In this document: positions 51,714 to 64,000 of the stretch, one piece after another
Numbering within the stretch: position 1 is the stretch's first letter
Layout of the letters: every line of letters begins with the position of its first letter
Origin: Achromobacter sp. Bel
GTDB lineage: Bacteria; Pseudomonadota; Gammaproteobacteria; Burkholderiales; Burkholderiaceae_B
Assembly (NCBI RefSeq): GCF_012928505.1
Contig: NZ_JABBJN010000033.1
Location: 1 to 64,000 of the forward strand
DNA length: 64,000 nucleotides
Direction: 5' to 3'
Made by a program: the position numbers and the translations under genes
Notes under the pieces: generated by a model
What the model saw: only the letters and a program-made list of their open reading frames with translations
Databases searched by the model: none
What the model was told of the DNA's origin: nothing

Positions 51714-53135
51714 TCAGCCTTCGGCCGTTTCCGCCAGCACGCGTTTGGCTTCTTCAGCCACGCGCTCGGGCGCCGTGCCGCCGATGTGCTTGCGGGCGGC
51801 AACCGAGCCTTCCAGGGTCAGCACCTGGTGGACGTCGTCACCGATCTGGGCGTGATAGGCCTTCAGTTCGTCGGTGGACAGGTCGGCCAGGTCGCAACCG
51901 CGCTGCTCGCAGTCGCGCACGGCGTGGGCCACCACTTCGTGGGCGTCGCGGAAGGGTACGCCGCGCTTGACCAGGTAGTCGGCCAGGTCGGTGGCGGTGG
52001 CGAAGCCCTGCAGGGCGGCGGCGCGCATGTTGTCGGCCTTCACTTTGATGCCGGCGGCCATGTCGGCAAAGATGGTCAGCGTGTCGCGCACGGTGTCCAC
52101 GGTGTCGAACAGGCCTTCCTTGTCTTCCTGGTTGTCCTTGTTGTAGGCCAGGGGCTGGCCTTTCATCAGGGTCAAGAGGGCGACCAGGTTGCCGTTCACG
52201 CGGCCGGTCTTGCCGCGGGCCAGTTCGGGCACGTCGGGATTCTTCTTTTGCGGCATGATCGAGCTGCCGGTGCAGAAGCGGTCGGCCAGGTCGATGAAGC
52301 CCACGCGCGGACTCATCCAGAGCACCAGCTCTTCGGACAGGCGCGACACGTGCGTCATGATGAGCGCGCCGGCGGCGCAGAATTCGATCGCGAAGTCGCG
52401 GTCGGAAACGGCGTCCAGCGAGTTGCGGCACACGCCGTCGAAGCCCAACGTCTTGGCGACGCGTTCGCGGTCGATCGGGAACGAGGTGCCGGCCAGCGCG
52501 GCCGCGCCCAAGGGCAGGCGGTTCACGCGGCGGCGGCAGTCGGCCAGGCGCTCGGCGTCGCGGCCGAACATTTCGGCGTAGGCCAGCAGATGGTGGCCGA
52601 ACGTGACGGGCTGGGCGACTTGCAGGTGGGTGAAGCCCGGCATGATGGTGCCGGCGTTGTCCAGCGCGACCGCCGCCAGCGCATGACGCAGCTGGCGCAG
52701 CAGGTCTTGCAGATTGTCGATTTCGTCGCGCAGCCACAGGCGGATGTCGGTCGCCACCTGGTCGTTGCGGGAACGGCCGGTGTGCAGGCGCTTGCCCGCA
52801 TCGCCCACCAGTTCCACCAGACGCTTCTCGATGTTCAGGTGTACGTCTTCCAGGTCCAGCAGCCATTGGAAGCTGCCGGCGTCGATTTCAGACAGGATCT
52901 GGGTCATGCCGCGCTGGATGTCGGCCAGGTCCTGGGCGCCGATGATGCCCTGGGCGGCCAGCATGTCCGCATGCGCGAGCGAGCCCTGGATGTCGTGCCG
53001 CGCCAGGCGCTTGTCGAAATCCACGGACGCCGTGTAGCGTTTTACAAGTTCGGAAACCGGTTCCGAGAACCGGGCGGACCAGGCCTGCGCCTTATTGGCG
53101 AACTGGTTTTGATCGGAGGAGGGAGTGTTTGCCAT
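51714..53135 (-). CDS. argH: Argininosuccinate lyase
   Basis: A 473-residue enzyme that splits argininosuccinate into arginine and fumarate, the last step of arginine synthesis. It has [46 protein letters not shown], the catalytic [32 protein letters not shown] loop and the C-terminal [13 protein letters not shown]. Length is standard. ATG 53135 follows GGAGGAGGGAG. Single-gene unit, no other arg gene nearby. Confidence 0.96.
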   Translation of the reverse strand: MANTPSSDQNQFANKAQAWSARFSEPVSELVKRYTASVDFDKRLARHDIQGSLAHADMLAAQGIIGAQDLADIQRGMTQILSEIDAGSFQWLLDLEDVHLNIEKRLVELVGDAGKRLHTGRSRNDQVATDIRLWLRDEIDNLQDLLRQLRHALAAVALDNAGTIMPGFTHLQVAQPVTFGHHLLAYAEMFGRDAERLADCRRRVNRLPLGAAALAGTSFPIDRERVAKTLGFDGVCRNSLDAVSDRDFAIEFCAAGALIMTHVSRLSEELVLWMSPRVGFIDLADRFCTGSSIMPQKKNPDVPELARGKTGRVNGNLVALLTLMKGQPLAYNKDNQEDKEGLFDTVDTVRDTLTIFADMAAGIKVKADNMRAAALQGFATATDLADYLVKRGVPFRDAHEVVAHAVRDCEQRGCDLADLSTDELKAYHAQIGDDVHQVLTLEGSVAARKHIGGTAPERVAEEAKRVLAETAEG

Positions 53136-53283
53136 GATGGGCGGAATTATAGGGCCTGCCGCCGATGGGGCGCACGCGGCGGGGTAGCATGACCCCGATA
53201 TTGCCGGGCCGGAACCTCGGACCGGCGCGACTTGTCGGATAATCCACAGTCAGTTTCAAGAACTTAGAGCGAGTACACGACAT

Positions 53284-54648
53284 ATGCCCCTGGAATGGGA
53301 AGAACTGGTTACCCAACTTGACACCCACATGCCGCGCGAGGCCTGGGCGCAGACGCTGGTGGGCATCGGCGTGCTGATCCTGACGGCGCTGTTCGTCCAG
53401 TGGGTCGTCGCCCGCGTGGTGCTGCTGCTGGCGCACCGCGTGCTGGTGCTGAGCGGCCGCGGGGATTGGGACCAGGCCTTGCAGCGCCGGCGCGCCTATC
53501 AGAACCTTTGGTATGCGGTGCCGTTCGCGGTGGTGTCGATGGGCATCGACCTGGTGCCGCACGTGGAAAGGGCGGTGACCATCGTGGGCCGGCTGGCGCA
53601 TGCGGGTGCATGGATCTGCGTGTTCGTCGCGTTCTCGGGGGTGCTGAGCGCCTGGCAGGACACGTATTCGGCGACCACACGAGCGCAAACCCGATCGATC
53701 AAGGGCTATATCCAGATTGGCAAGCTGATCCTGATGGCGGTATGCACCGTTTTGGTGCTTTCCATCCTGATCGACCGGTCGCCGCTATGGATGATCTCGG
53801 GCCTGGGCGCCTTGTCGGCGGTGCTGCTGCTGGTGTTCAAGGACACGCTGCTGTCGCTGGTGGCCAGCACGCAACTGACCAGCAACGACATGCTGCGCAT
53901 TGGCGACTGGATTGAAATGCCCCAATCCAACGCCGACGGCTTCGTCAAGGACATCGCCCTGCATACCGTCAAGGTGCAGAACTGGGACAACACCGTCACC
54001 ACGGTGCCCACCTACAAGCTGTTTTCGGAAAGCTACCGCAACTACCGGCACATGTTCGAATCCGGCGGCCGGCGCATCAAGCGGACCCTCCGGATCGATG
54101 CCTCCAGCGTGCGTTTCCTGACCGACGACGAAGCGCAGCGCCTGATGCGTTTCCGTCTGCTGCACGACTATTTGCAAGCCAAGACCCACGACATCGCCCA
54201 GGCGAACCAGACGATGGGCGAACTGGCCAGCGTGCCGGCCAACCGGCGTCGCCTGACCAACATTGGCACGTTCCGGGCCTACGGCCTGGCGTTCCTGAAG
54301 CAGAACAAAGAGGTCCGCCAGGACATGGCGATGATGGTCCGCATGATGGAGCCCACGGCGGACGGCATCCCGGTCGAGGTCTATTGCTTTACGGCGGTGA
54401 CGGCCTGGGTAGAGTACGAGCGGATCCAGGGCGACATCTTCGACCACCTGCTGGCCATCCTGCCGGAACTGGGTCTGCGCCTGTACCAGCAGCCGTCCGG
54501 CGCCGACATCGGCGCGATGGGCAACTATCTGCGCGAGGGCGCCGTTCAGGCCGCCTTGGCGGGCGAGCGCGACCGGCAGGCCCTGGCCCCGCCGATGGAT
54601 GCCATGCCGCCCGAGCGCGGGCTGACCGACGGCAAGATGCCCCGTTAG
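53284..54648 (+). CDS. Mechanosensitive channel of the YbdG/MscM type
   Basis: A 454-residue MscS-family channel. Five N-terminal helices (from TLVGIGVLILTALFVQWVVARVVLLL to LILMAVCTVLVLSILI) precede the pore helix (SGLGALSAVLLLVFKDTLLSLVASTQL) and the beta domain (MLRIGDWIEMPQSNADGFVKDIALHTVKVQNWDNTVTTVPTYKLFSESYRNYRHMFESGGRRIKRTL). That last block is diagnostic of the YbdG group. These open under strong osmotic downshock to release solutes. It lies 148 bases from argH (divergent) and is followed ~75 bases later by nadE. Confidence 0.92.
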   Translation: MPLEWEELVTQLDTHMPREAWAQTLVGIGVLILTALFVQWVVARVVLLLAHRVLVLSGRGDWDQALQRRRAYQNLWYAVPFAVVSMGIDLVPHVERAVTIVGRLAHAGAWICVFVAFSGVLSAWQDTYSATTRAQTRSIKGYIQIGKLILMAVCTVLVLSILIDRSPLWMISGLGALSAVLLLVFKDTLLSLVASTQLTSNDMLRIGDWIEMPQSNADGFVKDIALHTVKVQNWDNTVTTVPTYKLFSESYRNYRHMFESGGRRIKRTLRIDASSVRFLTDDEAQRLMRFRLLHDYLQAKTHDIAQANQTMGELASVPANRRRLTNIGTFRAYGLAFLKQNKEVRQDMAMMVRMMEPTADGIPVEVYCFTAVTAWVEYERIQGDIFDHLLAILPELGLRLYQQPSGADIGAMGNYLREGAVQAALAGERDRQALAPPMDAMPPERGLTDGKMPR

Positions 54649-54724
54649 GCGGGGGCGCCCCGGGGCGCCGTGAGATAATCCGGGGGTTGGAACTCAGTCA
54701 TCATTGACCCAGGCGATCACCCCG

Positions 54725-57248
<2,524 letters not shown>

Positions 57249-57299
57249 GCCTCGCCTGTCTTTTCTTGCGGTGAGCGGCGGCGGATTCTCCGTCCGCGC

Positions 57300-57827
57300 T
57301 CACCCGCAGCGCTGCGGCACCTTGCGCAGGCTTTCCGCATATCCCAGAGCCGCTACGCGCTGGGCCAGCTTGGCATAGGTCGCGTCGTTCAGGCACGGCA
57401 CGCGCGCCATGATCCACACGTAGTCGCGCTTGGACCTGCCGATGATGGTGGTCTGGTAGGCGTCATCCAGATAGGCGATGACGTATTCCGCTTCGATCGG
57501 CCAGAAAAACTGCATGCCCCAGACGGCGTTGCCCGTGTCGGGCCGCACCGTCGCCACGGGATGCATGGTGTCCTCCTTCGCGTCGAAGCTGCCATTGCGG
57601 TAGCGGAAGTCGGTCTGGATCCTGCCGTCCGGCAATAGCCGGTAGCTTTCCACGGCGTCAAAGGCATGGCGCTCGGGCCAGCTGGGAATATGCGCGATCA
57701 CGTACCAATCGCCCATGAAGCGGGGCAGGTCCACATGCGCCACCGGCGGCATGGGCGCGGGCGCGGCGCACCCCGTCAACACGCCGACCACGCCGGCACA
57801 CACCGCGCGCAACAGGGCGGGCCTCAT
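57300..57827 (-). CDS. Outer-membrane lipocalin (Blc-like lipoprotein)
   Basis: A 175-residue lipoprotein: signal peptide with lipobox LTGC (Cys ~20), then the bacterial lipocalin signature FMGDWYVIAHIPSWPERHAFDAVESY, DFRYRNGSFDAKEDTMHP, YVIAYLDDAYQTTIIGRSKRDYVWIMARVPCL. Blc binds lysophospholipids or fatty acids at the outer membrane under membrane stress. Its ATG overlaps the stop of the upstream methyltransferase, so it is the last gene of the lipid-modification operon. Confidence 0.92.
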   Translation of the reverse strand: MRPALLRAVCAGVVGVLTGCAAPAPMPPVAHVDLPRFMGDWYVIAHIPSWPERHAFDAVESYRLLPDGRIQTDFRYRNGSFDAKEDTMHPVATVRPDTGNAVWGMQFFWPIEAEYVIAYLDDAYQTTIIGRSKRDYVWIMARVPCLNDATYAKLAQRVAALGYAESLRKVPQRCG

Positions 57828-58906
57828 GATGGACGCGTGAACCGGTAGTGGCCCACTCCCCATTGTTGTCCGTCGTCATAGCCGAAGAGCTCTGCGCACG
57901 CCATCCAGAACATGCGCCAGCGCTGGTTCCACAGGCCGGCCTGCGGCCCGTAGGCATGAGTCAGCACGGCCTTGGCCTGCTCGCGGCGGGCGTCCTGGTT
58001 GGCCAGCCAGTGGTTGGCCGTGCGCGCGTAATGCGTGCCGTTAAGAAACCATTTCGCTTCCAACTGCAGATCCCGCTGGAAGTGCAGCAGCGTATCGGCC
58101 GCCGGCATGATGCCGCCCGTGAAGAAATGGCGGCCCATCCAGTTGCCGGCGCCACCGGTTTCGAAGGGATAAGCCCGTTCGCGGTGGGCGAAGATGTGCA
58201 CGAACAACTTGCCGCCGGGACGCAGCCAATGGCCGATGCGTGCCATCAGGTCCTGGTAGTTGCGCATATGTTCGAACATCTCGACCGACACGCAACGGTC
58301 GTACGCGCCGGCGGGCAGCGAAAGCACGTTCACGTCGCAAGTAATGACCTGCACATGCCGCCAGCCGCGTTCGCGGCAGCGTGCCTCGATGTGTTGCCGT
58401 TGGGTCGCCGAGTTCGAGACTGCGGTGATGCGCGCGTTGGGGAAGTGCTCGGCCATCCACAGCGTCAGCGAACCCCAGCCGCAGCCCAGTTCCAGGATAT
58501 CCTGGCCGTCGGCCATTTCCGCGCGTTCGGCATACAGGCTCAGCATGGCCGCCTCGGCCGCATCGAGCGTCTCGGCGCCCGTCGGGTAGTAGCAGCTGGA
58601 ATACTTCATTCGCGCGCCCAGGCAAAGCTGGAAGAACGCGGTGGGAAGTTCGTAGTGCTGCATGTTGGCGGCGTCGGTATGGATCGCGACCGCGCTGGCG
58701 CGCAGGCTGGCGATCAGTTGCTGATCGCGCGCCGTCCAGGCGTCGATGCCGCCGGCGTATTCCTCGGTCAGGCGCTCGGCGCACAGGCGGCGTATCCCCA
58801 GACGCAACAGCGCGTCGGGCACCAGGCCGCGTTCGGCCAGCCCAAGCAGGCCGGGGGCGGGGCGGTCAACGGCGAGGGGAGTGTCGTGCAGGGTCGCGGT
58901 GGTCAT
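57824..58906 (-). CDS. Cyclopropane-fatty-acid-synthase-like methyltransferase (second copy)
   Basis: A 360-residue SAM-dependent methyltransferase. It has HYELPTAFFQLCLGARMKYSSCYYP, the SAM site ILELGCGWGSLTLWMAEHFPNARITAVSNS, VSVEMFEHMRNY and GKLFVHIFAHRERAYPFE. It is shorter at the N-terminus than the other copy at 59682-60962 and distinct in sequence, so it probably performs a different methylation. It may resemble the UfaM-type enzyme that makes methylated, non-cyclopropane fatty acids, but this is inference. Eleven bases after the DUF1295 gene; overlaps the lipocalin start. Confidence 0.88.
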   Translation of the reverse strand: MTTATLHDTPLAVDRPAPGLLGLAERGLVPDALLRLGIRRLCAERLTEEYAGGIDAWTARDQQLIASLRASAVAIHTDAANMQHYELPTAFFQLCLGARMKYSSCYYPTGAETLDAAEAAMLSLYAERAEMADGQDILELGCGWGSLTLWMAEHFPNARITAVSNSATQRQHIEARCRERGWRHVQVITCDVNVLSLPAGAYDRCVSVEMFEHMRNYQDLMARIGHWLRPGGKLFVHIFAHRERAYPFETGGAGNWMGRHFFTGGIMPAADTLLHFQRDLQLEAKWFLNGTHYARTANHWLANQDARREQAKAVLTHAYGPQAGLWNQRWRMFWMACAELFGYDDGQQWGVGHYRFTRPS

Positions 58907-58917
58907 GGCGTGCCTCG

Positions 58918-59685
58918 TCAGGATTTGGGAAACCACGGAAAGAAAGCCGATGTGCGGCGTTGGTACTCGCGGTAGTCGTCGCCGCGTGTGCGCAGGGCCT
59001 GCTGCTCGGTGAAGGGGATGCCGCTGATCCAGCGCAGGAACACGTACATCAGCACCGGCCCCAGCCAGGACAGCCAGGCCAGGGGCGAGCCCCAGGCCAG
59101 CGCCACGTAGCCGAACCAATGGCACCATTCGAAGAAATAGTTCGGATGCCGCGAGTAGCGCCACAGGCCATCGCGGCAGGTCTGGCCGCGATGCGCCGGG
59201 TCATCGCGGAAGCGATCCAGTTGACGATCGGCGACCCCCTCGCCGGTCAATGCCGCCAGCCAGACGGCAAGGCCCAGCGCGATGGGCAGGCCCTGCGCCG
59301 GGCTGGCGCCAACCGCCAGGAACGGCAAGCTGAACAGCATTACCAGGCCGGCCTGGAACATGAACAGGCCGAAGAATTTGCCTTGATGGCCGTGCCAGCG
59401 TTCGCGCAGCGCGCGGTATCGGCCGTCTTCCGCCTGCCGCACGCGCCGCCACAGATGTGAGGCCAGGCGCAGCGACCACACGCCGGCCATCACGGCCAGA
59501 CATGCCCGCGGCACCCAGGCCCCTTGCCCGGTGGCCGCGATCAGCAACGCGCTGCCGCCCATGCCCAACGCCCAGACCACGTCGACGATGCCCGCATTTG
59601 AGTGACGACGTTGCCAGTGCCAGGCCAGCGCCATGGCGACAACCATGAAGACCGCAATGGTCAGCCATTGCTGAAAAGGGCTCAT
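58918..59685 (-). CDS. DUF1295 membrane protein (steroid-5-alpha-reductase-like)
   Basis: A 255-residue protein with about six or seven helices. The family's conserved end is present: QTCRDGLWRYSRHPNYFFEWCHWFGYVALA and GDDYREYQRRTSAFFPWFP, the NADPH-binding pattern of isoprenylcysteine methyltransferase/steroid reductases. NSNAGIVDVVWALGMGG-like sequence opens it. It may reduce a double bond in an acyl chain. Its ATG overlaps the stop of the cyclopropane synthase (ATGA). Confidence 0.88.
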   Translation of the reverse strand: MSPFQQWLTIAVFMVVAMALAWHWQRRHSNAGIVDVVWALGMGGSALLIAATGQGAWVPRACLAVMAGVWSLRLASHLWRRVRQAEDGRYRALRERWHGHQGKFFGLFMFQAGLVMLFSLPFLAVGASPAQGLPIALGLAVWLAALTGEGVADRQLDRFRDDPAHRGQTCRDGLWRYSRHPNYFFEWCHWFGYVALAWGSPLAWLSWLGPVLMYVFLRWISGIPFTEQQALRTRGDDYREYQRRTSAFFPWFPKS

Positions 59686-60962
59686 GCTGCCTCCGGCACC
59701 CAGCGTTCGCCCGTACTGCGGGCGCCGGGACGGGTCAGCAGCAGATGCGAGACACCGATCGAACGTTCGCGGAAGCCGCCCTCGCAGTACGCCAGATAGA
59801 ACTCCCACAGGCGGCAGAAGCGGGCGTCGAACCCCTGCGCCTTGACCTCGGGCAGGTGCGCCAGGAAGCGCTCGCGCCAGGCCTGCAGGGTGCGGGCGTA
59901 CGATTGGCCGAAATCTTCCAGGTGCACCAGGGCCAAGTCGCAGGCGCGGGTCTTGGCGCGCAGCATGGCCTCGATGGAGGGGATGAAGCTGCCGGGAAAG
60001 ATATGGCGCTTGATGAAGTCCACCGAGGCCAGCGCCTGCCGGTAGCGGTGGTCTTCGATGGTGATGGCCTGGATCAGCGCGCGGCCTTGCGGGTTGAGCA
60101 GGCTGGCGACCTTGCGGAAGTACGTCTCCAGATACTGGGCGCCGATGGCCTCGATCATCTCGATGGAGACCACCTTGTCATACTGGCCTTGCAGGTCCCG
60201 GTAGTCCTGCAGCACGACGCTGACGCGGCCCGCCAGGCCGGCGTCGCCGACGCGCGCGGCGGCCAGGTCATGCTGCTCACGCGAGATGGTGGCGGTGGTG
60301 ACGTGGCAGCCGTAGTGGCGCGCGGCATGGATGGCGAAGCCGCCCCAGCCGCTGCCGATTTCCACTACGCGGTCGCCTGGCCGCAGCGCCAGCTTGCGGC
60401 AGATAGTGTCCAGCTTGCGCCGCGACGCGTCTTCCAGCGTGTCGTCCGCGTCCGCGTCCGCCCATAGCGCCGACGAATACATCAGGTCCGGCGACAGGAA
60501 CAGCGAGAAGAAATCATTGCCCAGGTCGTAGTGGGCGGCGATGTTGCGGCGGCTTCCTTCAGGGGTATTGCGGTTGCCGGCATGCCAGCGCTTGAGCGCC
60601 CATCCGGCCAGCCGCGCCAGCCCGGATTCCATCTCGTCGAGCGTGTCGCGGTTGCGCACCAGCAGGCCCACCAGGGCGACCAGATCGTCGCAGGTCCACA
60701 TGCCGTCTCCGAACGCCTCGCCGGCCCCGACACTGCCTTGCGTGGCGACAAGCCGGTAGAAGGCCATGTCCCTGACGGTCAGGCGCACAAGCGCCGCGCC
60801 GTCGCCCAGGGTCTCGCTGCCCAGGCTGTCCTCGATCGCCAGCCGGCCGCCGGTCAACTGCGAGAGGCCCGCGAGCAGGCGCTTGCGCAGCAGGCGGTCC
60901 AGCGCGCTGACGGGGCGGCTCGCCGAGACGGCGGCGTGTTCGGATGGCGTCATGGCTTTCAT
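59682..60962 (-). CDS. Cyclopropane-fatty-acyl-phospholipid synthase (first copy)
   Basis: A 426-residue SAM-dependent enzyme that adds a methylene bridge or methyl group to unsaturated acyl chains in phospholipids. N-terminal lipid-binding region ([52 protein letters not shown]), then [27 protein letters not shown], the SAM site [21 protein letters not shown], the active-site [18 protein letters not shown] and the C-terminal [21 protein letters not shown]. Standard CFA length. ATG 60962 overlaps the DUF1365 stop; ATG 60953 is also possible. Confidence 0.92.
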   Translation of the reverse strand: MKAMTPSEHAAVSASRPVSALDRLLRKRLLAGLSQLTGGRLAIEDSLGSETLGDGAALVRLTVRDMAFYRLVATQGSVGAGEAFGDGMWTCDDLVALVGLLVRNRDTLDEMESGLARLAGWALKRWHAGNRNTPEGSRRNIAAHYDLGNDFFSLFLSPDLMYSSALWADADADDTLEDASRRKLDTICRKLALRPGDRVVEIGSGWGGFAIHAARHYGCHVTTATISREQHDLAAARVGDAGLAGRVSVVLQDYRDLQGQYDKVVSIEMIEAIGAQYLETYFRKVASLLNPQGRALIQAITIEDHRYRQALASVDFIKRHIFPGSFIPSIEAMLRAKTRACDLALVHLEDFGQSYARTLQAWRERFLAHLPEVKAQGFDARFCRLWEFYLAYCEGGFRERSIGVSHLLLTRPGARSTGERWVPEAA

Positions 60963-61735
60963 TGCGGTTCTCCGTTGGGCGTGCGGGGGTGGTCGTGGAT
61001 GGGGTTGCGCTTGAGCCAGAGGCGCAGGGCTTGCCAATGGATGCCGCCAATCACTTGCAGCGTCATCAGGGGAAAGCGCCACAGCAGGCGCGCCAGCGCC
61101 GCGCCGTCCAGCGCGCGGCGCTGCAGGGTCAGGTGGGCGTCGAATTGCGCCTGACCCTGCCGGCTGACGCGCATGTGGACCCGCAGATCCTCGCCCGGCG
61201 GGCTGAAACGCCAGTCATAGGCGCAATCCATCGGCATGAAGGGCGACACATGGAAGCGTTTATCGAAGCGCCAAATCAGGGATTCGTCCTGCCGTTCGGC
61301 GGTATCGGCCGGCAGCACGATGCAGTGGCGCTGCTTCCAGGGGGTGTTGGTGATTTCGGCCAGAATGGCGGCCAGGGTCACGCCGTCGGCTTCGTAGCAG
61401 TAGTAGAAGCTGACCGGGTTGAAGACATAGCCCGCATAGCGCGGGTGTGCCAGCAGACGGATCGGCCCGTCGGGCGCATCACGCATCGTGGCGCGCAGGC
61501 GCGCGCGGACCGCCTGGGCCAGCGGCAAGCCCGAGGCGCCGTCCAGATAATCGGCGCGCCGCCATTCGGCCAGGTTGCGCCGATTGGCCGACCACAGCCA
61601 GCGATGCTGGAAGACCTGTTCGATTTCGTCCAGGTCCAGATACAGCTGCGCCATGCGGTAGCTGAAGCCGTGCGGGTGCGGCACGTGGCGCCTGTGCGTC
61701 ACGCGGCCTTCATAGAGGGCGCTTTGGCGGATCAT
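60959..61735 (-). CDS. DUF1365 protein
   Basis: A 258-residue protein of COG3496. Signatures are [71 protein letters not shown] and [24 protein letters not shown]. The function is unproven, but it is nearly always encoded between a COG2907 oxidoreductase and a cyclopropane synthase, exactly as here. ATG 61735 overlaps the oxidoreductase stop. Confidence 0.9.
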   Translation of the reverse strand: MIRQSALYEGRVTHRRHVPHPHGFSYRMAQLYLDLDEIEQVFQHRWLWSANRRNLAEWRRADYLDGASGLPLAQAVRARLRATMRDAPDGPIRLLAHPRYAGYVFNPVSFYYCYEADGVTLAAILAEITNTPWKQRHCIVLPADTAERQDESLIWRFDKRFHVSPFMPMDCAYDWRFSPPGEDLRVHMRVSRQGQAQFDAHLTLQRRALDGAALARLLWRFPLMTLQVIGGIHWQALRLWLKRNPIHDHPRTPNGEPQ

Positions 61736-63003
61736 GCCGCCGCCCGAGACAACGGCGCGGCCCGCGACTGGATGCCACGCACCACATCCAGGGCGCTGGC
61801 CACGCCGTCCTCATGAAACCCCCAGCCCCAGTACGCGCCCGCGTACCAGGTGTGGCGATGGCCGGAAATCTCCGCGCGGCGCGCTTGCGCGGCTACCGAC
61901 GCCAAGGTGTAGACCGGGTGGTGGTAGCGCATGCGGGCCAGCACGTGCGCGGGTTCGATGGCCTCGCTGCGATTGAGTGTCACGATGAAAGGCAGGCGCG
62001 AGGACAAGCCCTGCAGCAGGTTCATGCAGTAACTGACGGAACATGGCGCAGAGGGATCTGCCGGTACGTAGGCGTTCCATGCGGCCCAGGCCTTGCGTCG
62101 ATGGGGCAGGAGGCGGGCGTCGGTGTGCAGCACCACGTCGTTGTCCTGGTAGTGAATCGCACCCAGCACCTGGCGTTCGGCAGGCGTCGGGTCCCCCAGC
62201 AGCTTGAGGGCCTGATCGCTGTGGCAGGCGAAGACCACTTCGTCGTAATGCGACTGGCCGTCGGGCGAGGTGACCACCACGCCTGTCGCCTGGCGCTTGA
62301 CCTGGTGCACCGGGCAGTTCAGGCGCTCCAGCACGTTCCACTGTTCGCGCATGGCACGGATATAGGTGTTGGATCCGCCTTGCACGACACGCCATTCGGG
62401 GCGTTCGCTGATCTGCAGCATCTGGTGGTTGGCCATGAACTGCACCAGATAGCGCGCGGGGAAATCCAGGATGCACGCCGCGGGCGACGACCACAGCGCA
62501 GACGCCATGGGAATCAGGTGATCGGTCCGGAAGGCGCTGCCATAGCGGTGCCGGGCAAGGTAGTCGCCCAGCGTCGGGCCGGGATCGTCGGTGGCCAGCA
62601 GCGCGGGGGCCTCGCGGTAAAAGCGCAGCAGGTCGCGCACCATGCCCAGAAAGCGCGGTGACACCATATTGCGGCGCTGGCAGAACAGGGTGTCAAGCGA
62701 GGTCGCGTTGTACTCCAGTCCGCCCGCCTGCTTGTGCACCGAGAAGCTCATGGTGGTGGGTTGCGACGGAACGCCAAGCTCGTCCAGCAAGGCCGTGAAA
62801 TGCGGATAGTTGACCGGGTTGTGCACGATGAAGCCGCTGTCCACGGCATAGCGCTGGCCATCCTGTTCCACCGCATGGGTATGCGTATGGCCGCCCAGAT
62901 AATCGTTGGCCTCGTACAGCGTCACGTCATGGTCGCGGCCCAGTTTCCAGGCGCAGACCAGACCCGCGATGCCGGAACCGATGATGGCGATGCGCATGGT
63001 CAT
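61732..63003 (-). CDS. FAD-dependent oxidoreductase (COG2907, amine-oxidase fold)
   Basis: A 423-residue flavoprotein. [42 protein letters not shown] is the FAD-binding opening, and family blocks include [52 protein letters not shown] and the C-terminal [27 protein letters not shown]. It is taken to oxidise or desaturate an acyl chain together with the adjacent cyclopropane synthase. ATG 63003 overlaps the desaturase stop. Confidence 0.9.
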   Translation of the reverse strand: MTMRIAIIGSGIAGLVCAWKLGRDHDVTLYEANDYLGGHTHTHAVEQDGQRYAVDSGFIVHNPVNYPHFTALLDELGVPSQPTTMSFSVHKQAGGLEYNATSLDTLFCQRRNMVSPRFLGMVRDLLRFYREAPALLATDDPGPTLGDYLARHRYGSAFRTDHLIPMASALWSSPAACILDFPARYLVQFMANHQMLQISERPEWRVVQGGSNTYIRAMREQWNVLERLNCPVHQVKRQATGVVVTSPDGQSHYDEVVFACHSDQALKLLGDPTPAERQVLGAIHYQDNDVVLHTDARLLPHRRKAWAAWNAYVPADPSAPCSVSYCMNLLQGLSSRLPFIVTLNRSEAIEPAHVLARMRYHHPVYTLASVAAQARRAEISGHRHTWYAGAYWGWGFHEDGVASALDVVRGIQSRAAPLSRAAA

Positions 63004-63932
63004 TCCTTGGCGCGCGCCAGCACCCAGGCCGGCACGGGTTTCAAGTCCCAGATCAGGCCGGCGGCCGCCAGCAGGCGCAGGCCATACCAGGTGATGTCGA
63101 TCTCCCGGCGGCGGAACCCCTGGCGGGCCGAGCCGGGATAGAAATGGTGGTTGTTGTGCCAGCCTTCGCCAAAGGTCAGCAGCGCCAGCCAGGCATTGTT
63201 GCGGCTGTCGTCCAAGGTGTCGTAGCGGCGTTTGCCGTAGCGGTGCGCCAGCGAATTGATGGTGACCGTGGCATGGAACAGCACGACCGTCGAGATGAAA
63301 AAGCCCCACACCATCATTTGCGGGCCGCTGGTGCCCAGCCCGGGCGCCAGGCGTTCCAGCACCGCGCCCAACGCATAGCACGCGAGCGCCAGCGCGACGG
63401 GCACGGCGGCATCGAAGCGGTCCAGCCAGCGCAGTTCGGGGTAGCGGCGCAGGTCGGGAACGCGCGCCATGTCGGTGGCGAAGGCGCGCGGCGTCAGGAA
63501 CCAGCCCATGTGGCTCCACCAGAAGCCATGGCGGGCGGGCGAATGCAGATCCTGTTCATCATCGGCGTGGCGGTGATGGTGTCGGTGGTGGGCCGCCCAC
63601 CACAAGGGGCCGCGCTGGGCGCACGAGGCGCCCAGCACCGCAAAGACCCACTGCATGCCGCGCGAGGTGCGGAAGGTGCGATGCGAGAAATAGCGGTGAT
63701 AGAAGCCGGTCAGGGCGAACATGCGCACGGCGTACAACGCCGCCGCCACGGCCAAGGCCACCGGCGAGACGCCCGTCCACAGGACGCCCAGGCAACCCGC
63801 GTGCAGCAGGGCGAAGGGCAGCGCCCGTGTCCAGTCGATGCGGCCAGGGTCGCCCTCAGGCGCACCGTCGGCCTGGGTGTCTACCCAACGGCGTATCGAG
63901 GCGGTCCAACCAGTGAATTCGGGGCGCATCAT
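63000..63932 (-). CDS. Delta-9-type acyl-CoA/acyl-lipid desaturase
   Basis: A 310-residue membrane diiron enzyme. The three histidine boxes are intact: HRYFSH, HHRHHH (in WWAAHHRHHH) and HNNHH in GEGWHNNHHFYPGSARQGF. About four helices (ALPFALLHAGCLGVLWTG, MMVWGFFISTVVLFH...) anchor it. It puts a double bond in a fatty acyl chain using O2, giving the substrate for the methyltransferases downstream. First gene seen of the operon; 68 bases remain to the window edge, so an upstream regulator or ECF sigma factor could lie outside. Confidence 0.93.
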   Translation of the reverse strand: MMRPEFTGWTASIRRWVDTQADGAPEGDPGRIDWTRALPFALLHAGCLGVLWTGVSPVALAVAAALYAVRMFALTGFYHRYFSHRTFRTSRGMQWVFAVLGASCAQRGPLWWAAHHRHHHRHADDEQDLHSPARHGFWWSHMGWFLTPRAFATDMARVPDLRRYPELRWLDRFDAAVPVALALACYALGAVLERLAPGLGTSGPQMMVWGFFISTVVLFHATVTINSLAHRYGKRRYDTLDDSRNNAWLALLTFGEGWHNNHHFYPGSARQGFRRREIDITWYGLRLLAAAGLIWDLKPVPAWVLARAKE

Positions 63933-64000
63933 CGTGTCCTGTTCGAGACGTGCAGGGATATACGGGTGCGGGCGCGCCTCGGATGCACTGGTGCAAACCC

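Noticed and set aside
51354-53192. 612-codon plus-strand open frame over argH and the RNA candidate
   Set aside because: Runs antisense to argH, which has all its motifs, and passes through a strong terminator.

Overview
The window is about 64 kb of GC-rich chromosome from a betaproteobacterium, most likely of the Alcaligenaceae (Achromobacter/Bordetella type). This rests on a Bug/TctC-type periplasmic receptor, a Bordetella-like trimeric porin, dense operons with ATGA start/stop overlaps, and high GC at third codon positions. The genus is an inference; there is no rRNA in the window. Nearly all of it is core metabolism and transport. One clearly lower-GC islet (about 22.6-25.3 kb) stands out. 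I see no insertion sequence, prophage or CRISPR array.

Layout. 1-5.3 kb: the end of an opine/imino-acid-type dehydrogenase ([2Fe-2S] subunit plus FAD oxidase) followed by a four-gene dipeptide-type ABC transporter. 5.4-11.2 kb: a LacI regulator divergent from an MFS carrier and amidase, with a perfect operator between them, then gamma-glutamyltransferase. 11.3-15.5 kb: an LprI-like lipoprotein-size protein, MarC, a DUF4105 protein and a TetR regulator with a perfect operator. 15.6-19.4 kb: porin, flavin-dependent monooxygenase and SDR. 19.5-22.2 kb: TPP riboswitch with a sodium:solute symporter, tRNA-Ala(CGC) and exonuclease III.

22.6-25.3 kb is the most unusual part. It is a four-gene minus-strand cassette encoding an outer-membrane barrel, an exported C39 cysteine peptidase with all catalytic residues, an exported glycine-zipper protein carrying a double-glycine-type cleavage motif, and a small three-helix membrane protein. 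It looks like a compact periplasmic processing/secretion system (bacteriocin-like or Fap-amyloid-like) and is the best candidate for an undescribed system here.

25.6-34.7 kb: a GntR regulator and aldehyde dehydrogenase sharing a matching operator, riboflavin synthase, an MlrC-type M81 peptidase, SpeG, and a MerR-controlled Cd/Zn/Pb P-type ATPase with a very His-rich N-terminus. 34.7-38.9 kb: a FecI-FecR-TonB receptor cell-surface signalling set. 39-45.2 kb: nitroreductase, an acyl-CoA dehydrogenase remnant and the complete branched-chain 2-oxoacid dehydrogenase complex. 45.3-49.3 kb: a repeat pair, MaoC hydratase, Bug receptor, LysR and a class III CoA transferase, probably one acid-degradation unit. 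49.3-57.2 kb: an exported glucan-water-dikinase-like protein, a structured RNA candidate with a strong terminator, argH, a YbdG-type channel, nadE and PII. 57.3-63.9 kb: a tightly coupled seven-gene lipid-modification operon (desaturase, FAD oxidoreductase, DUF1365, cyclopropane synthase, DUF1295, second cyclopropane-synthase-like methyltransferase, lipocalin), suggestive of unusual membrane fatty acids.
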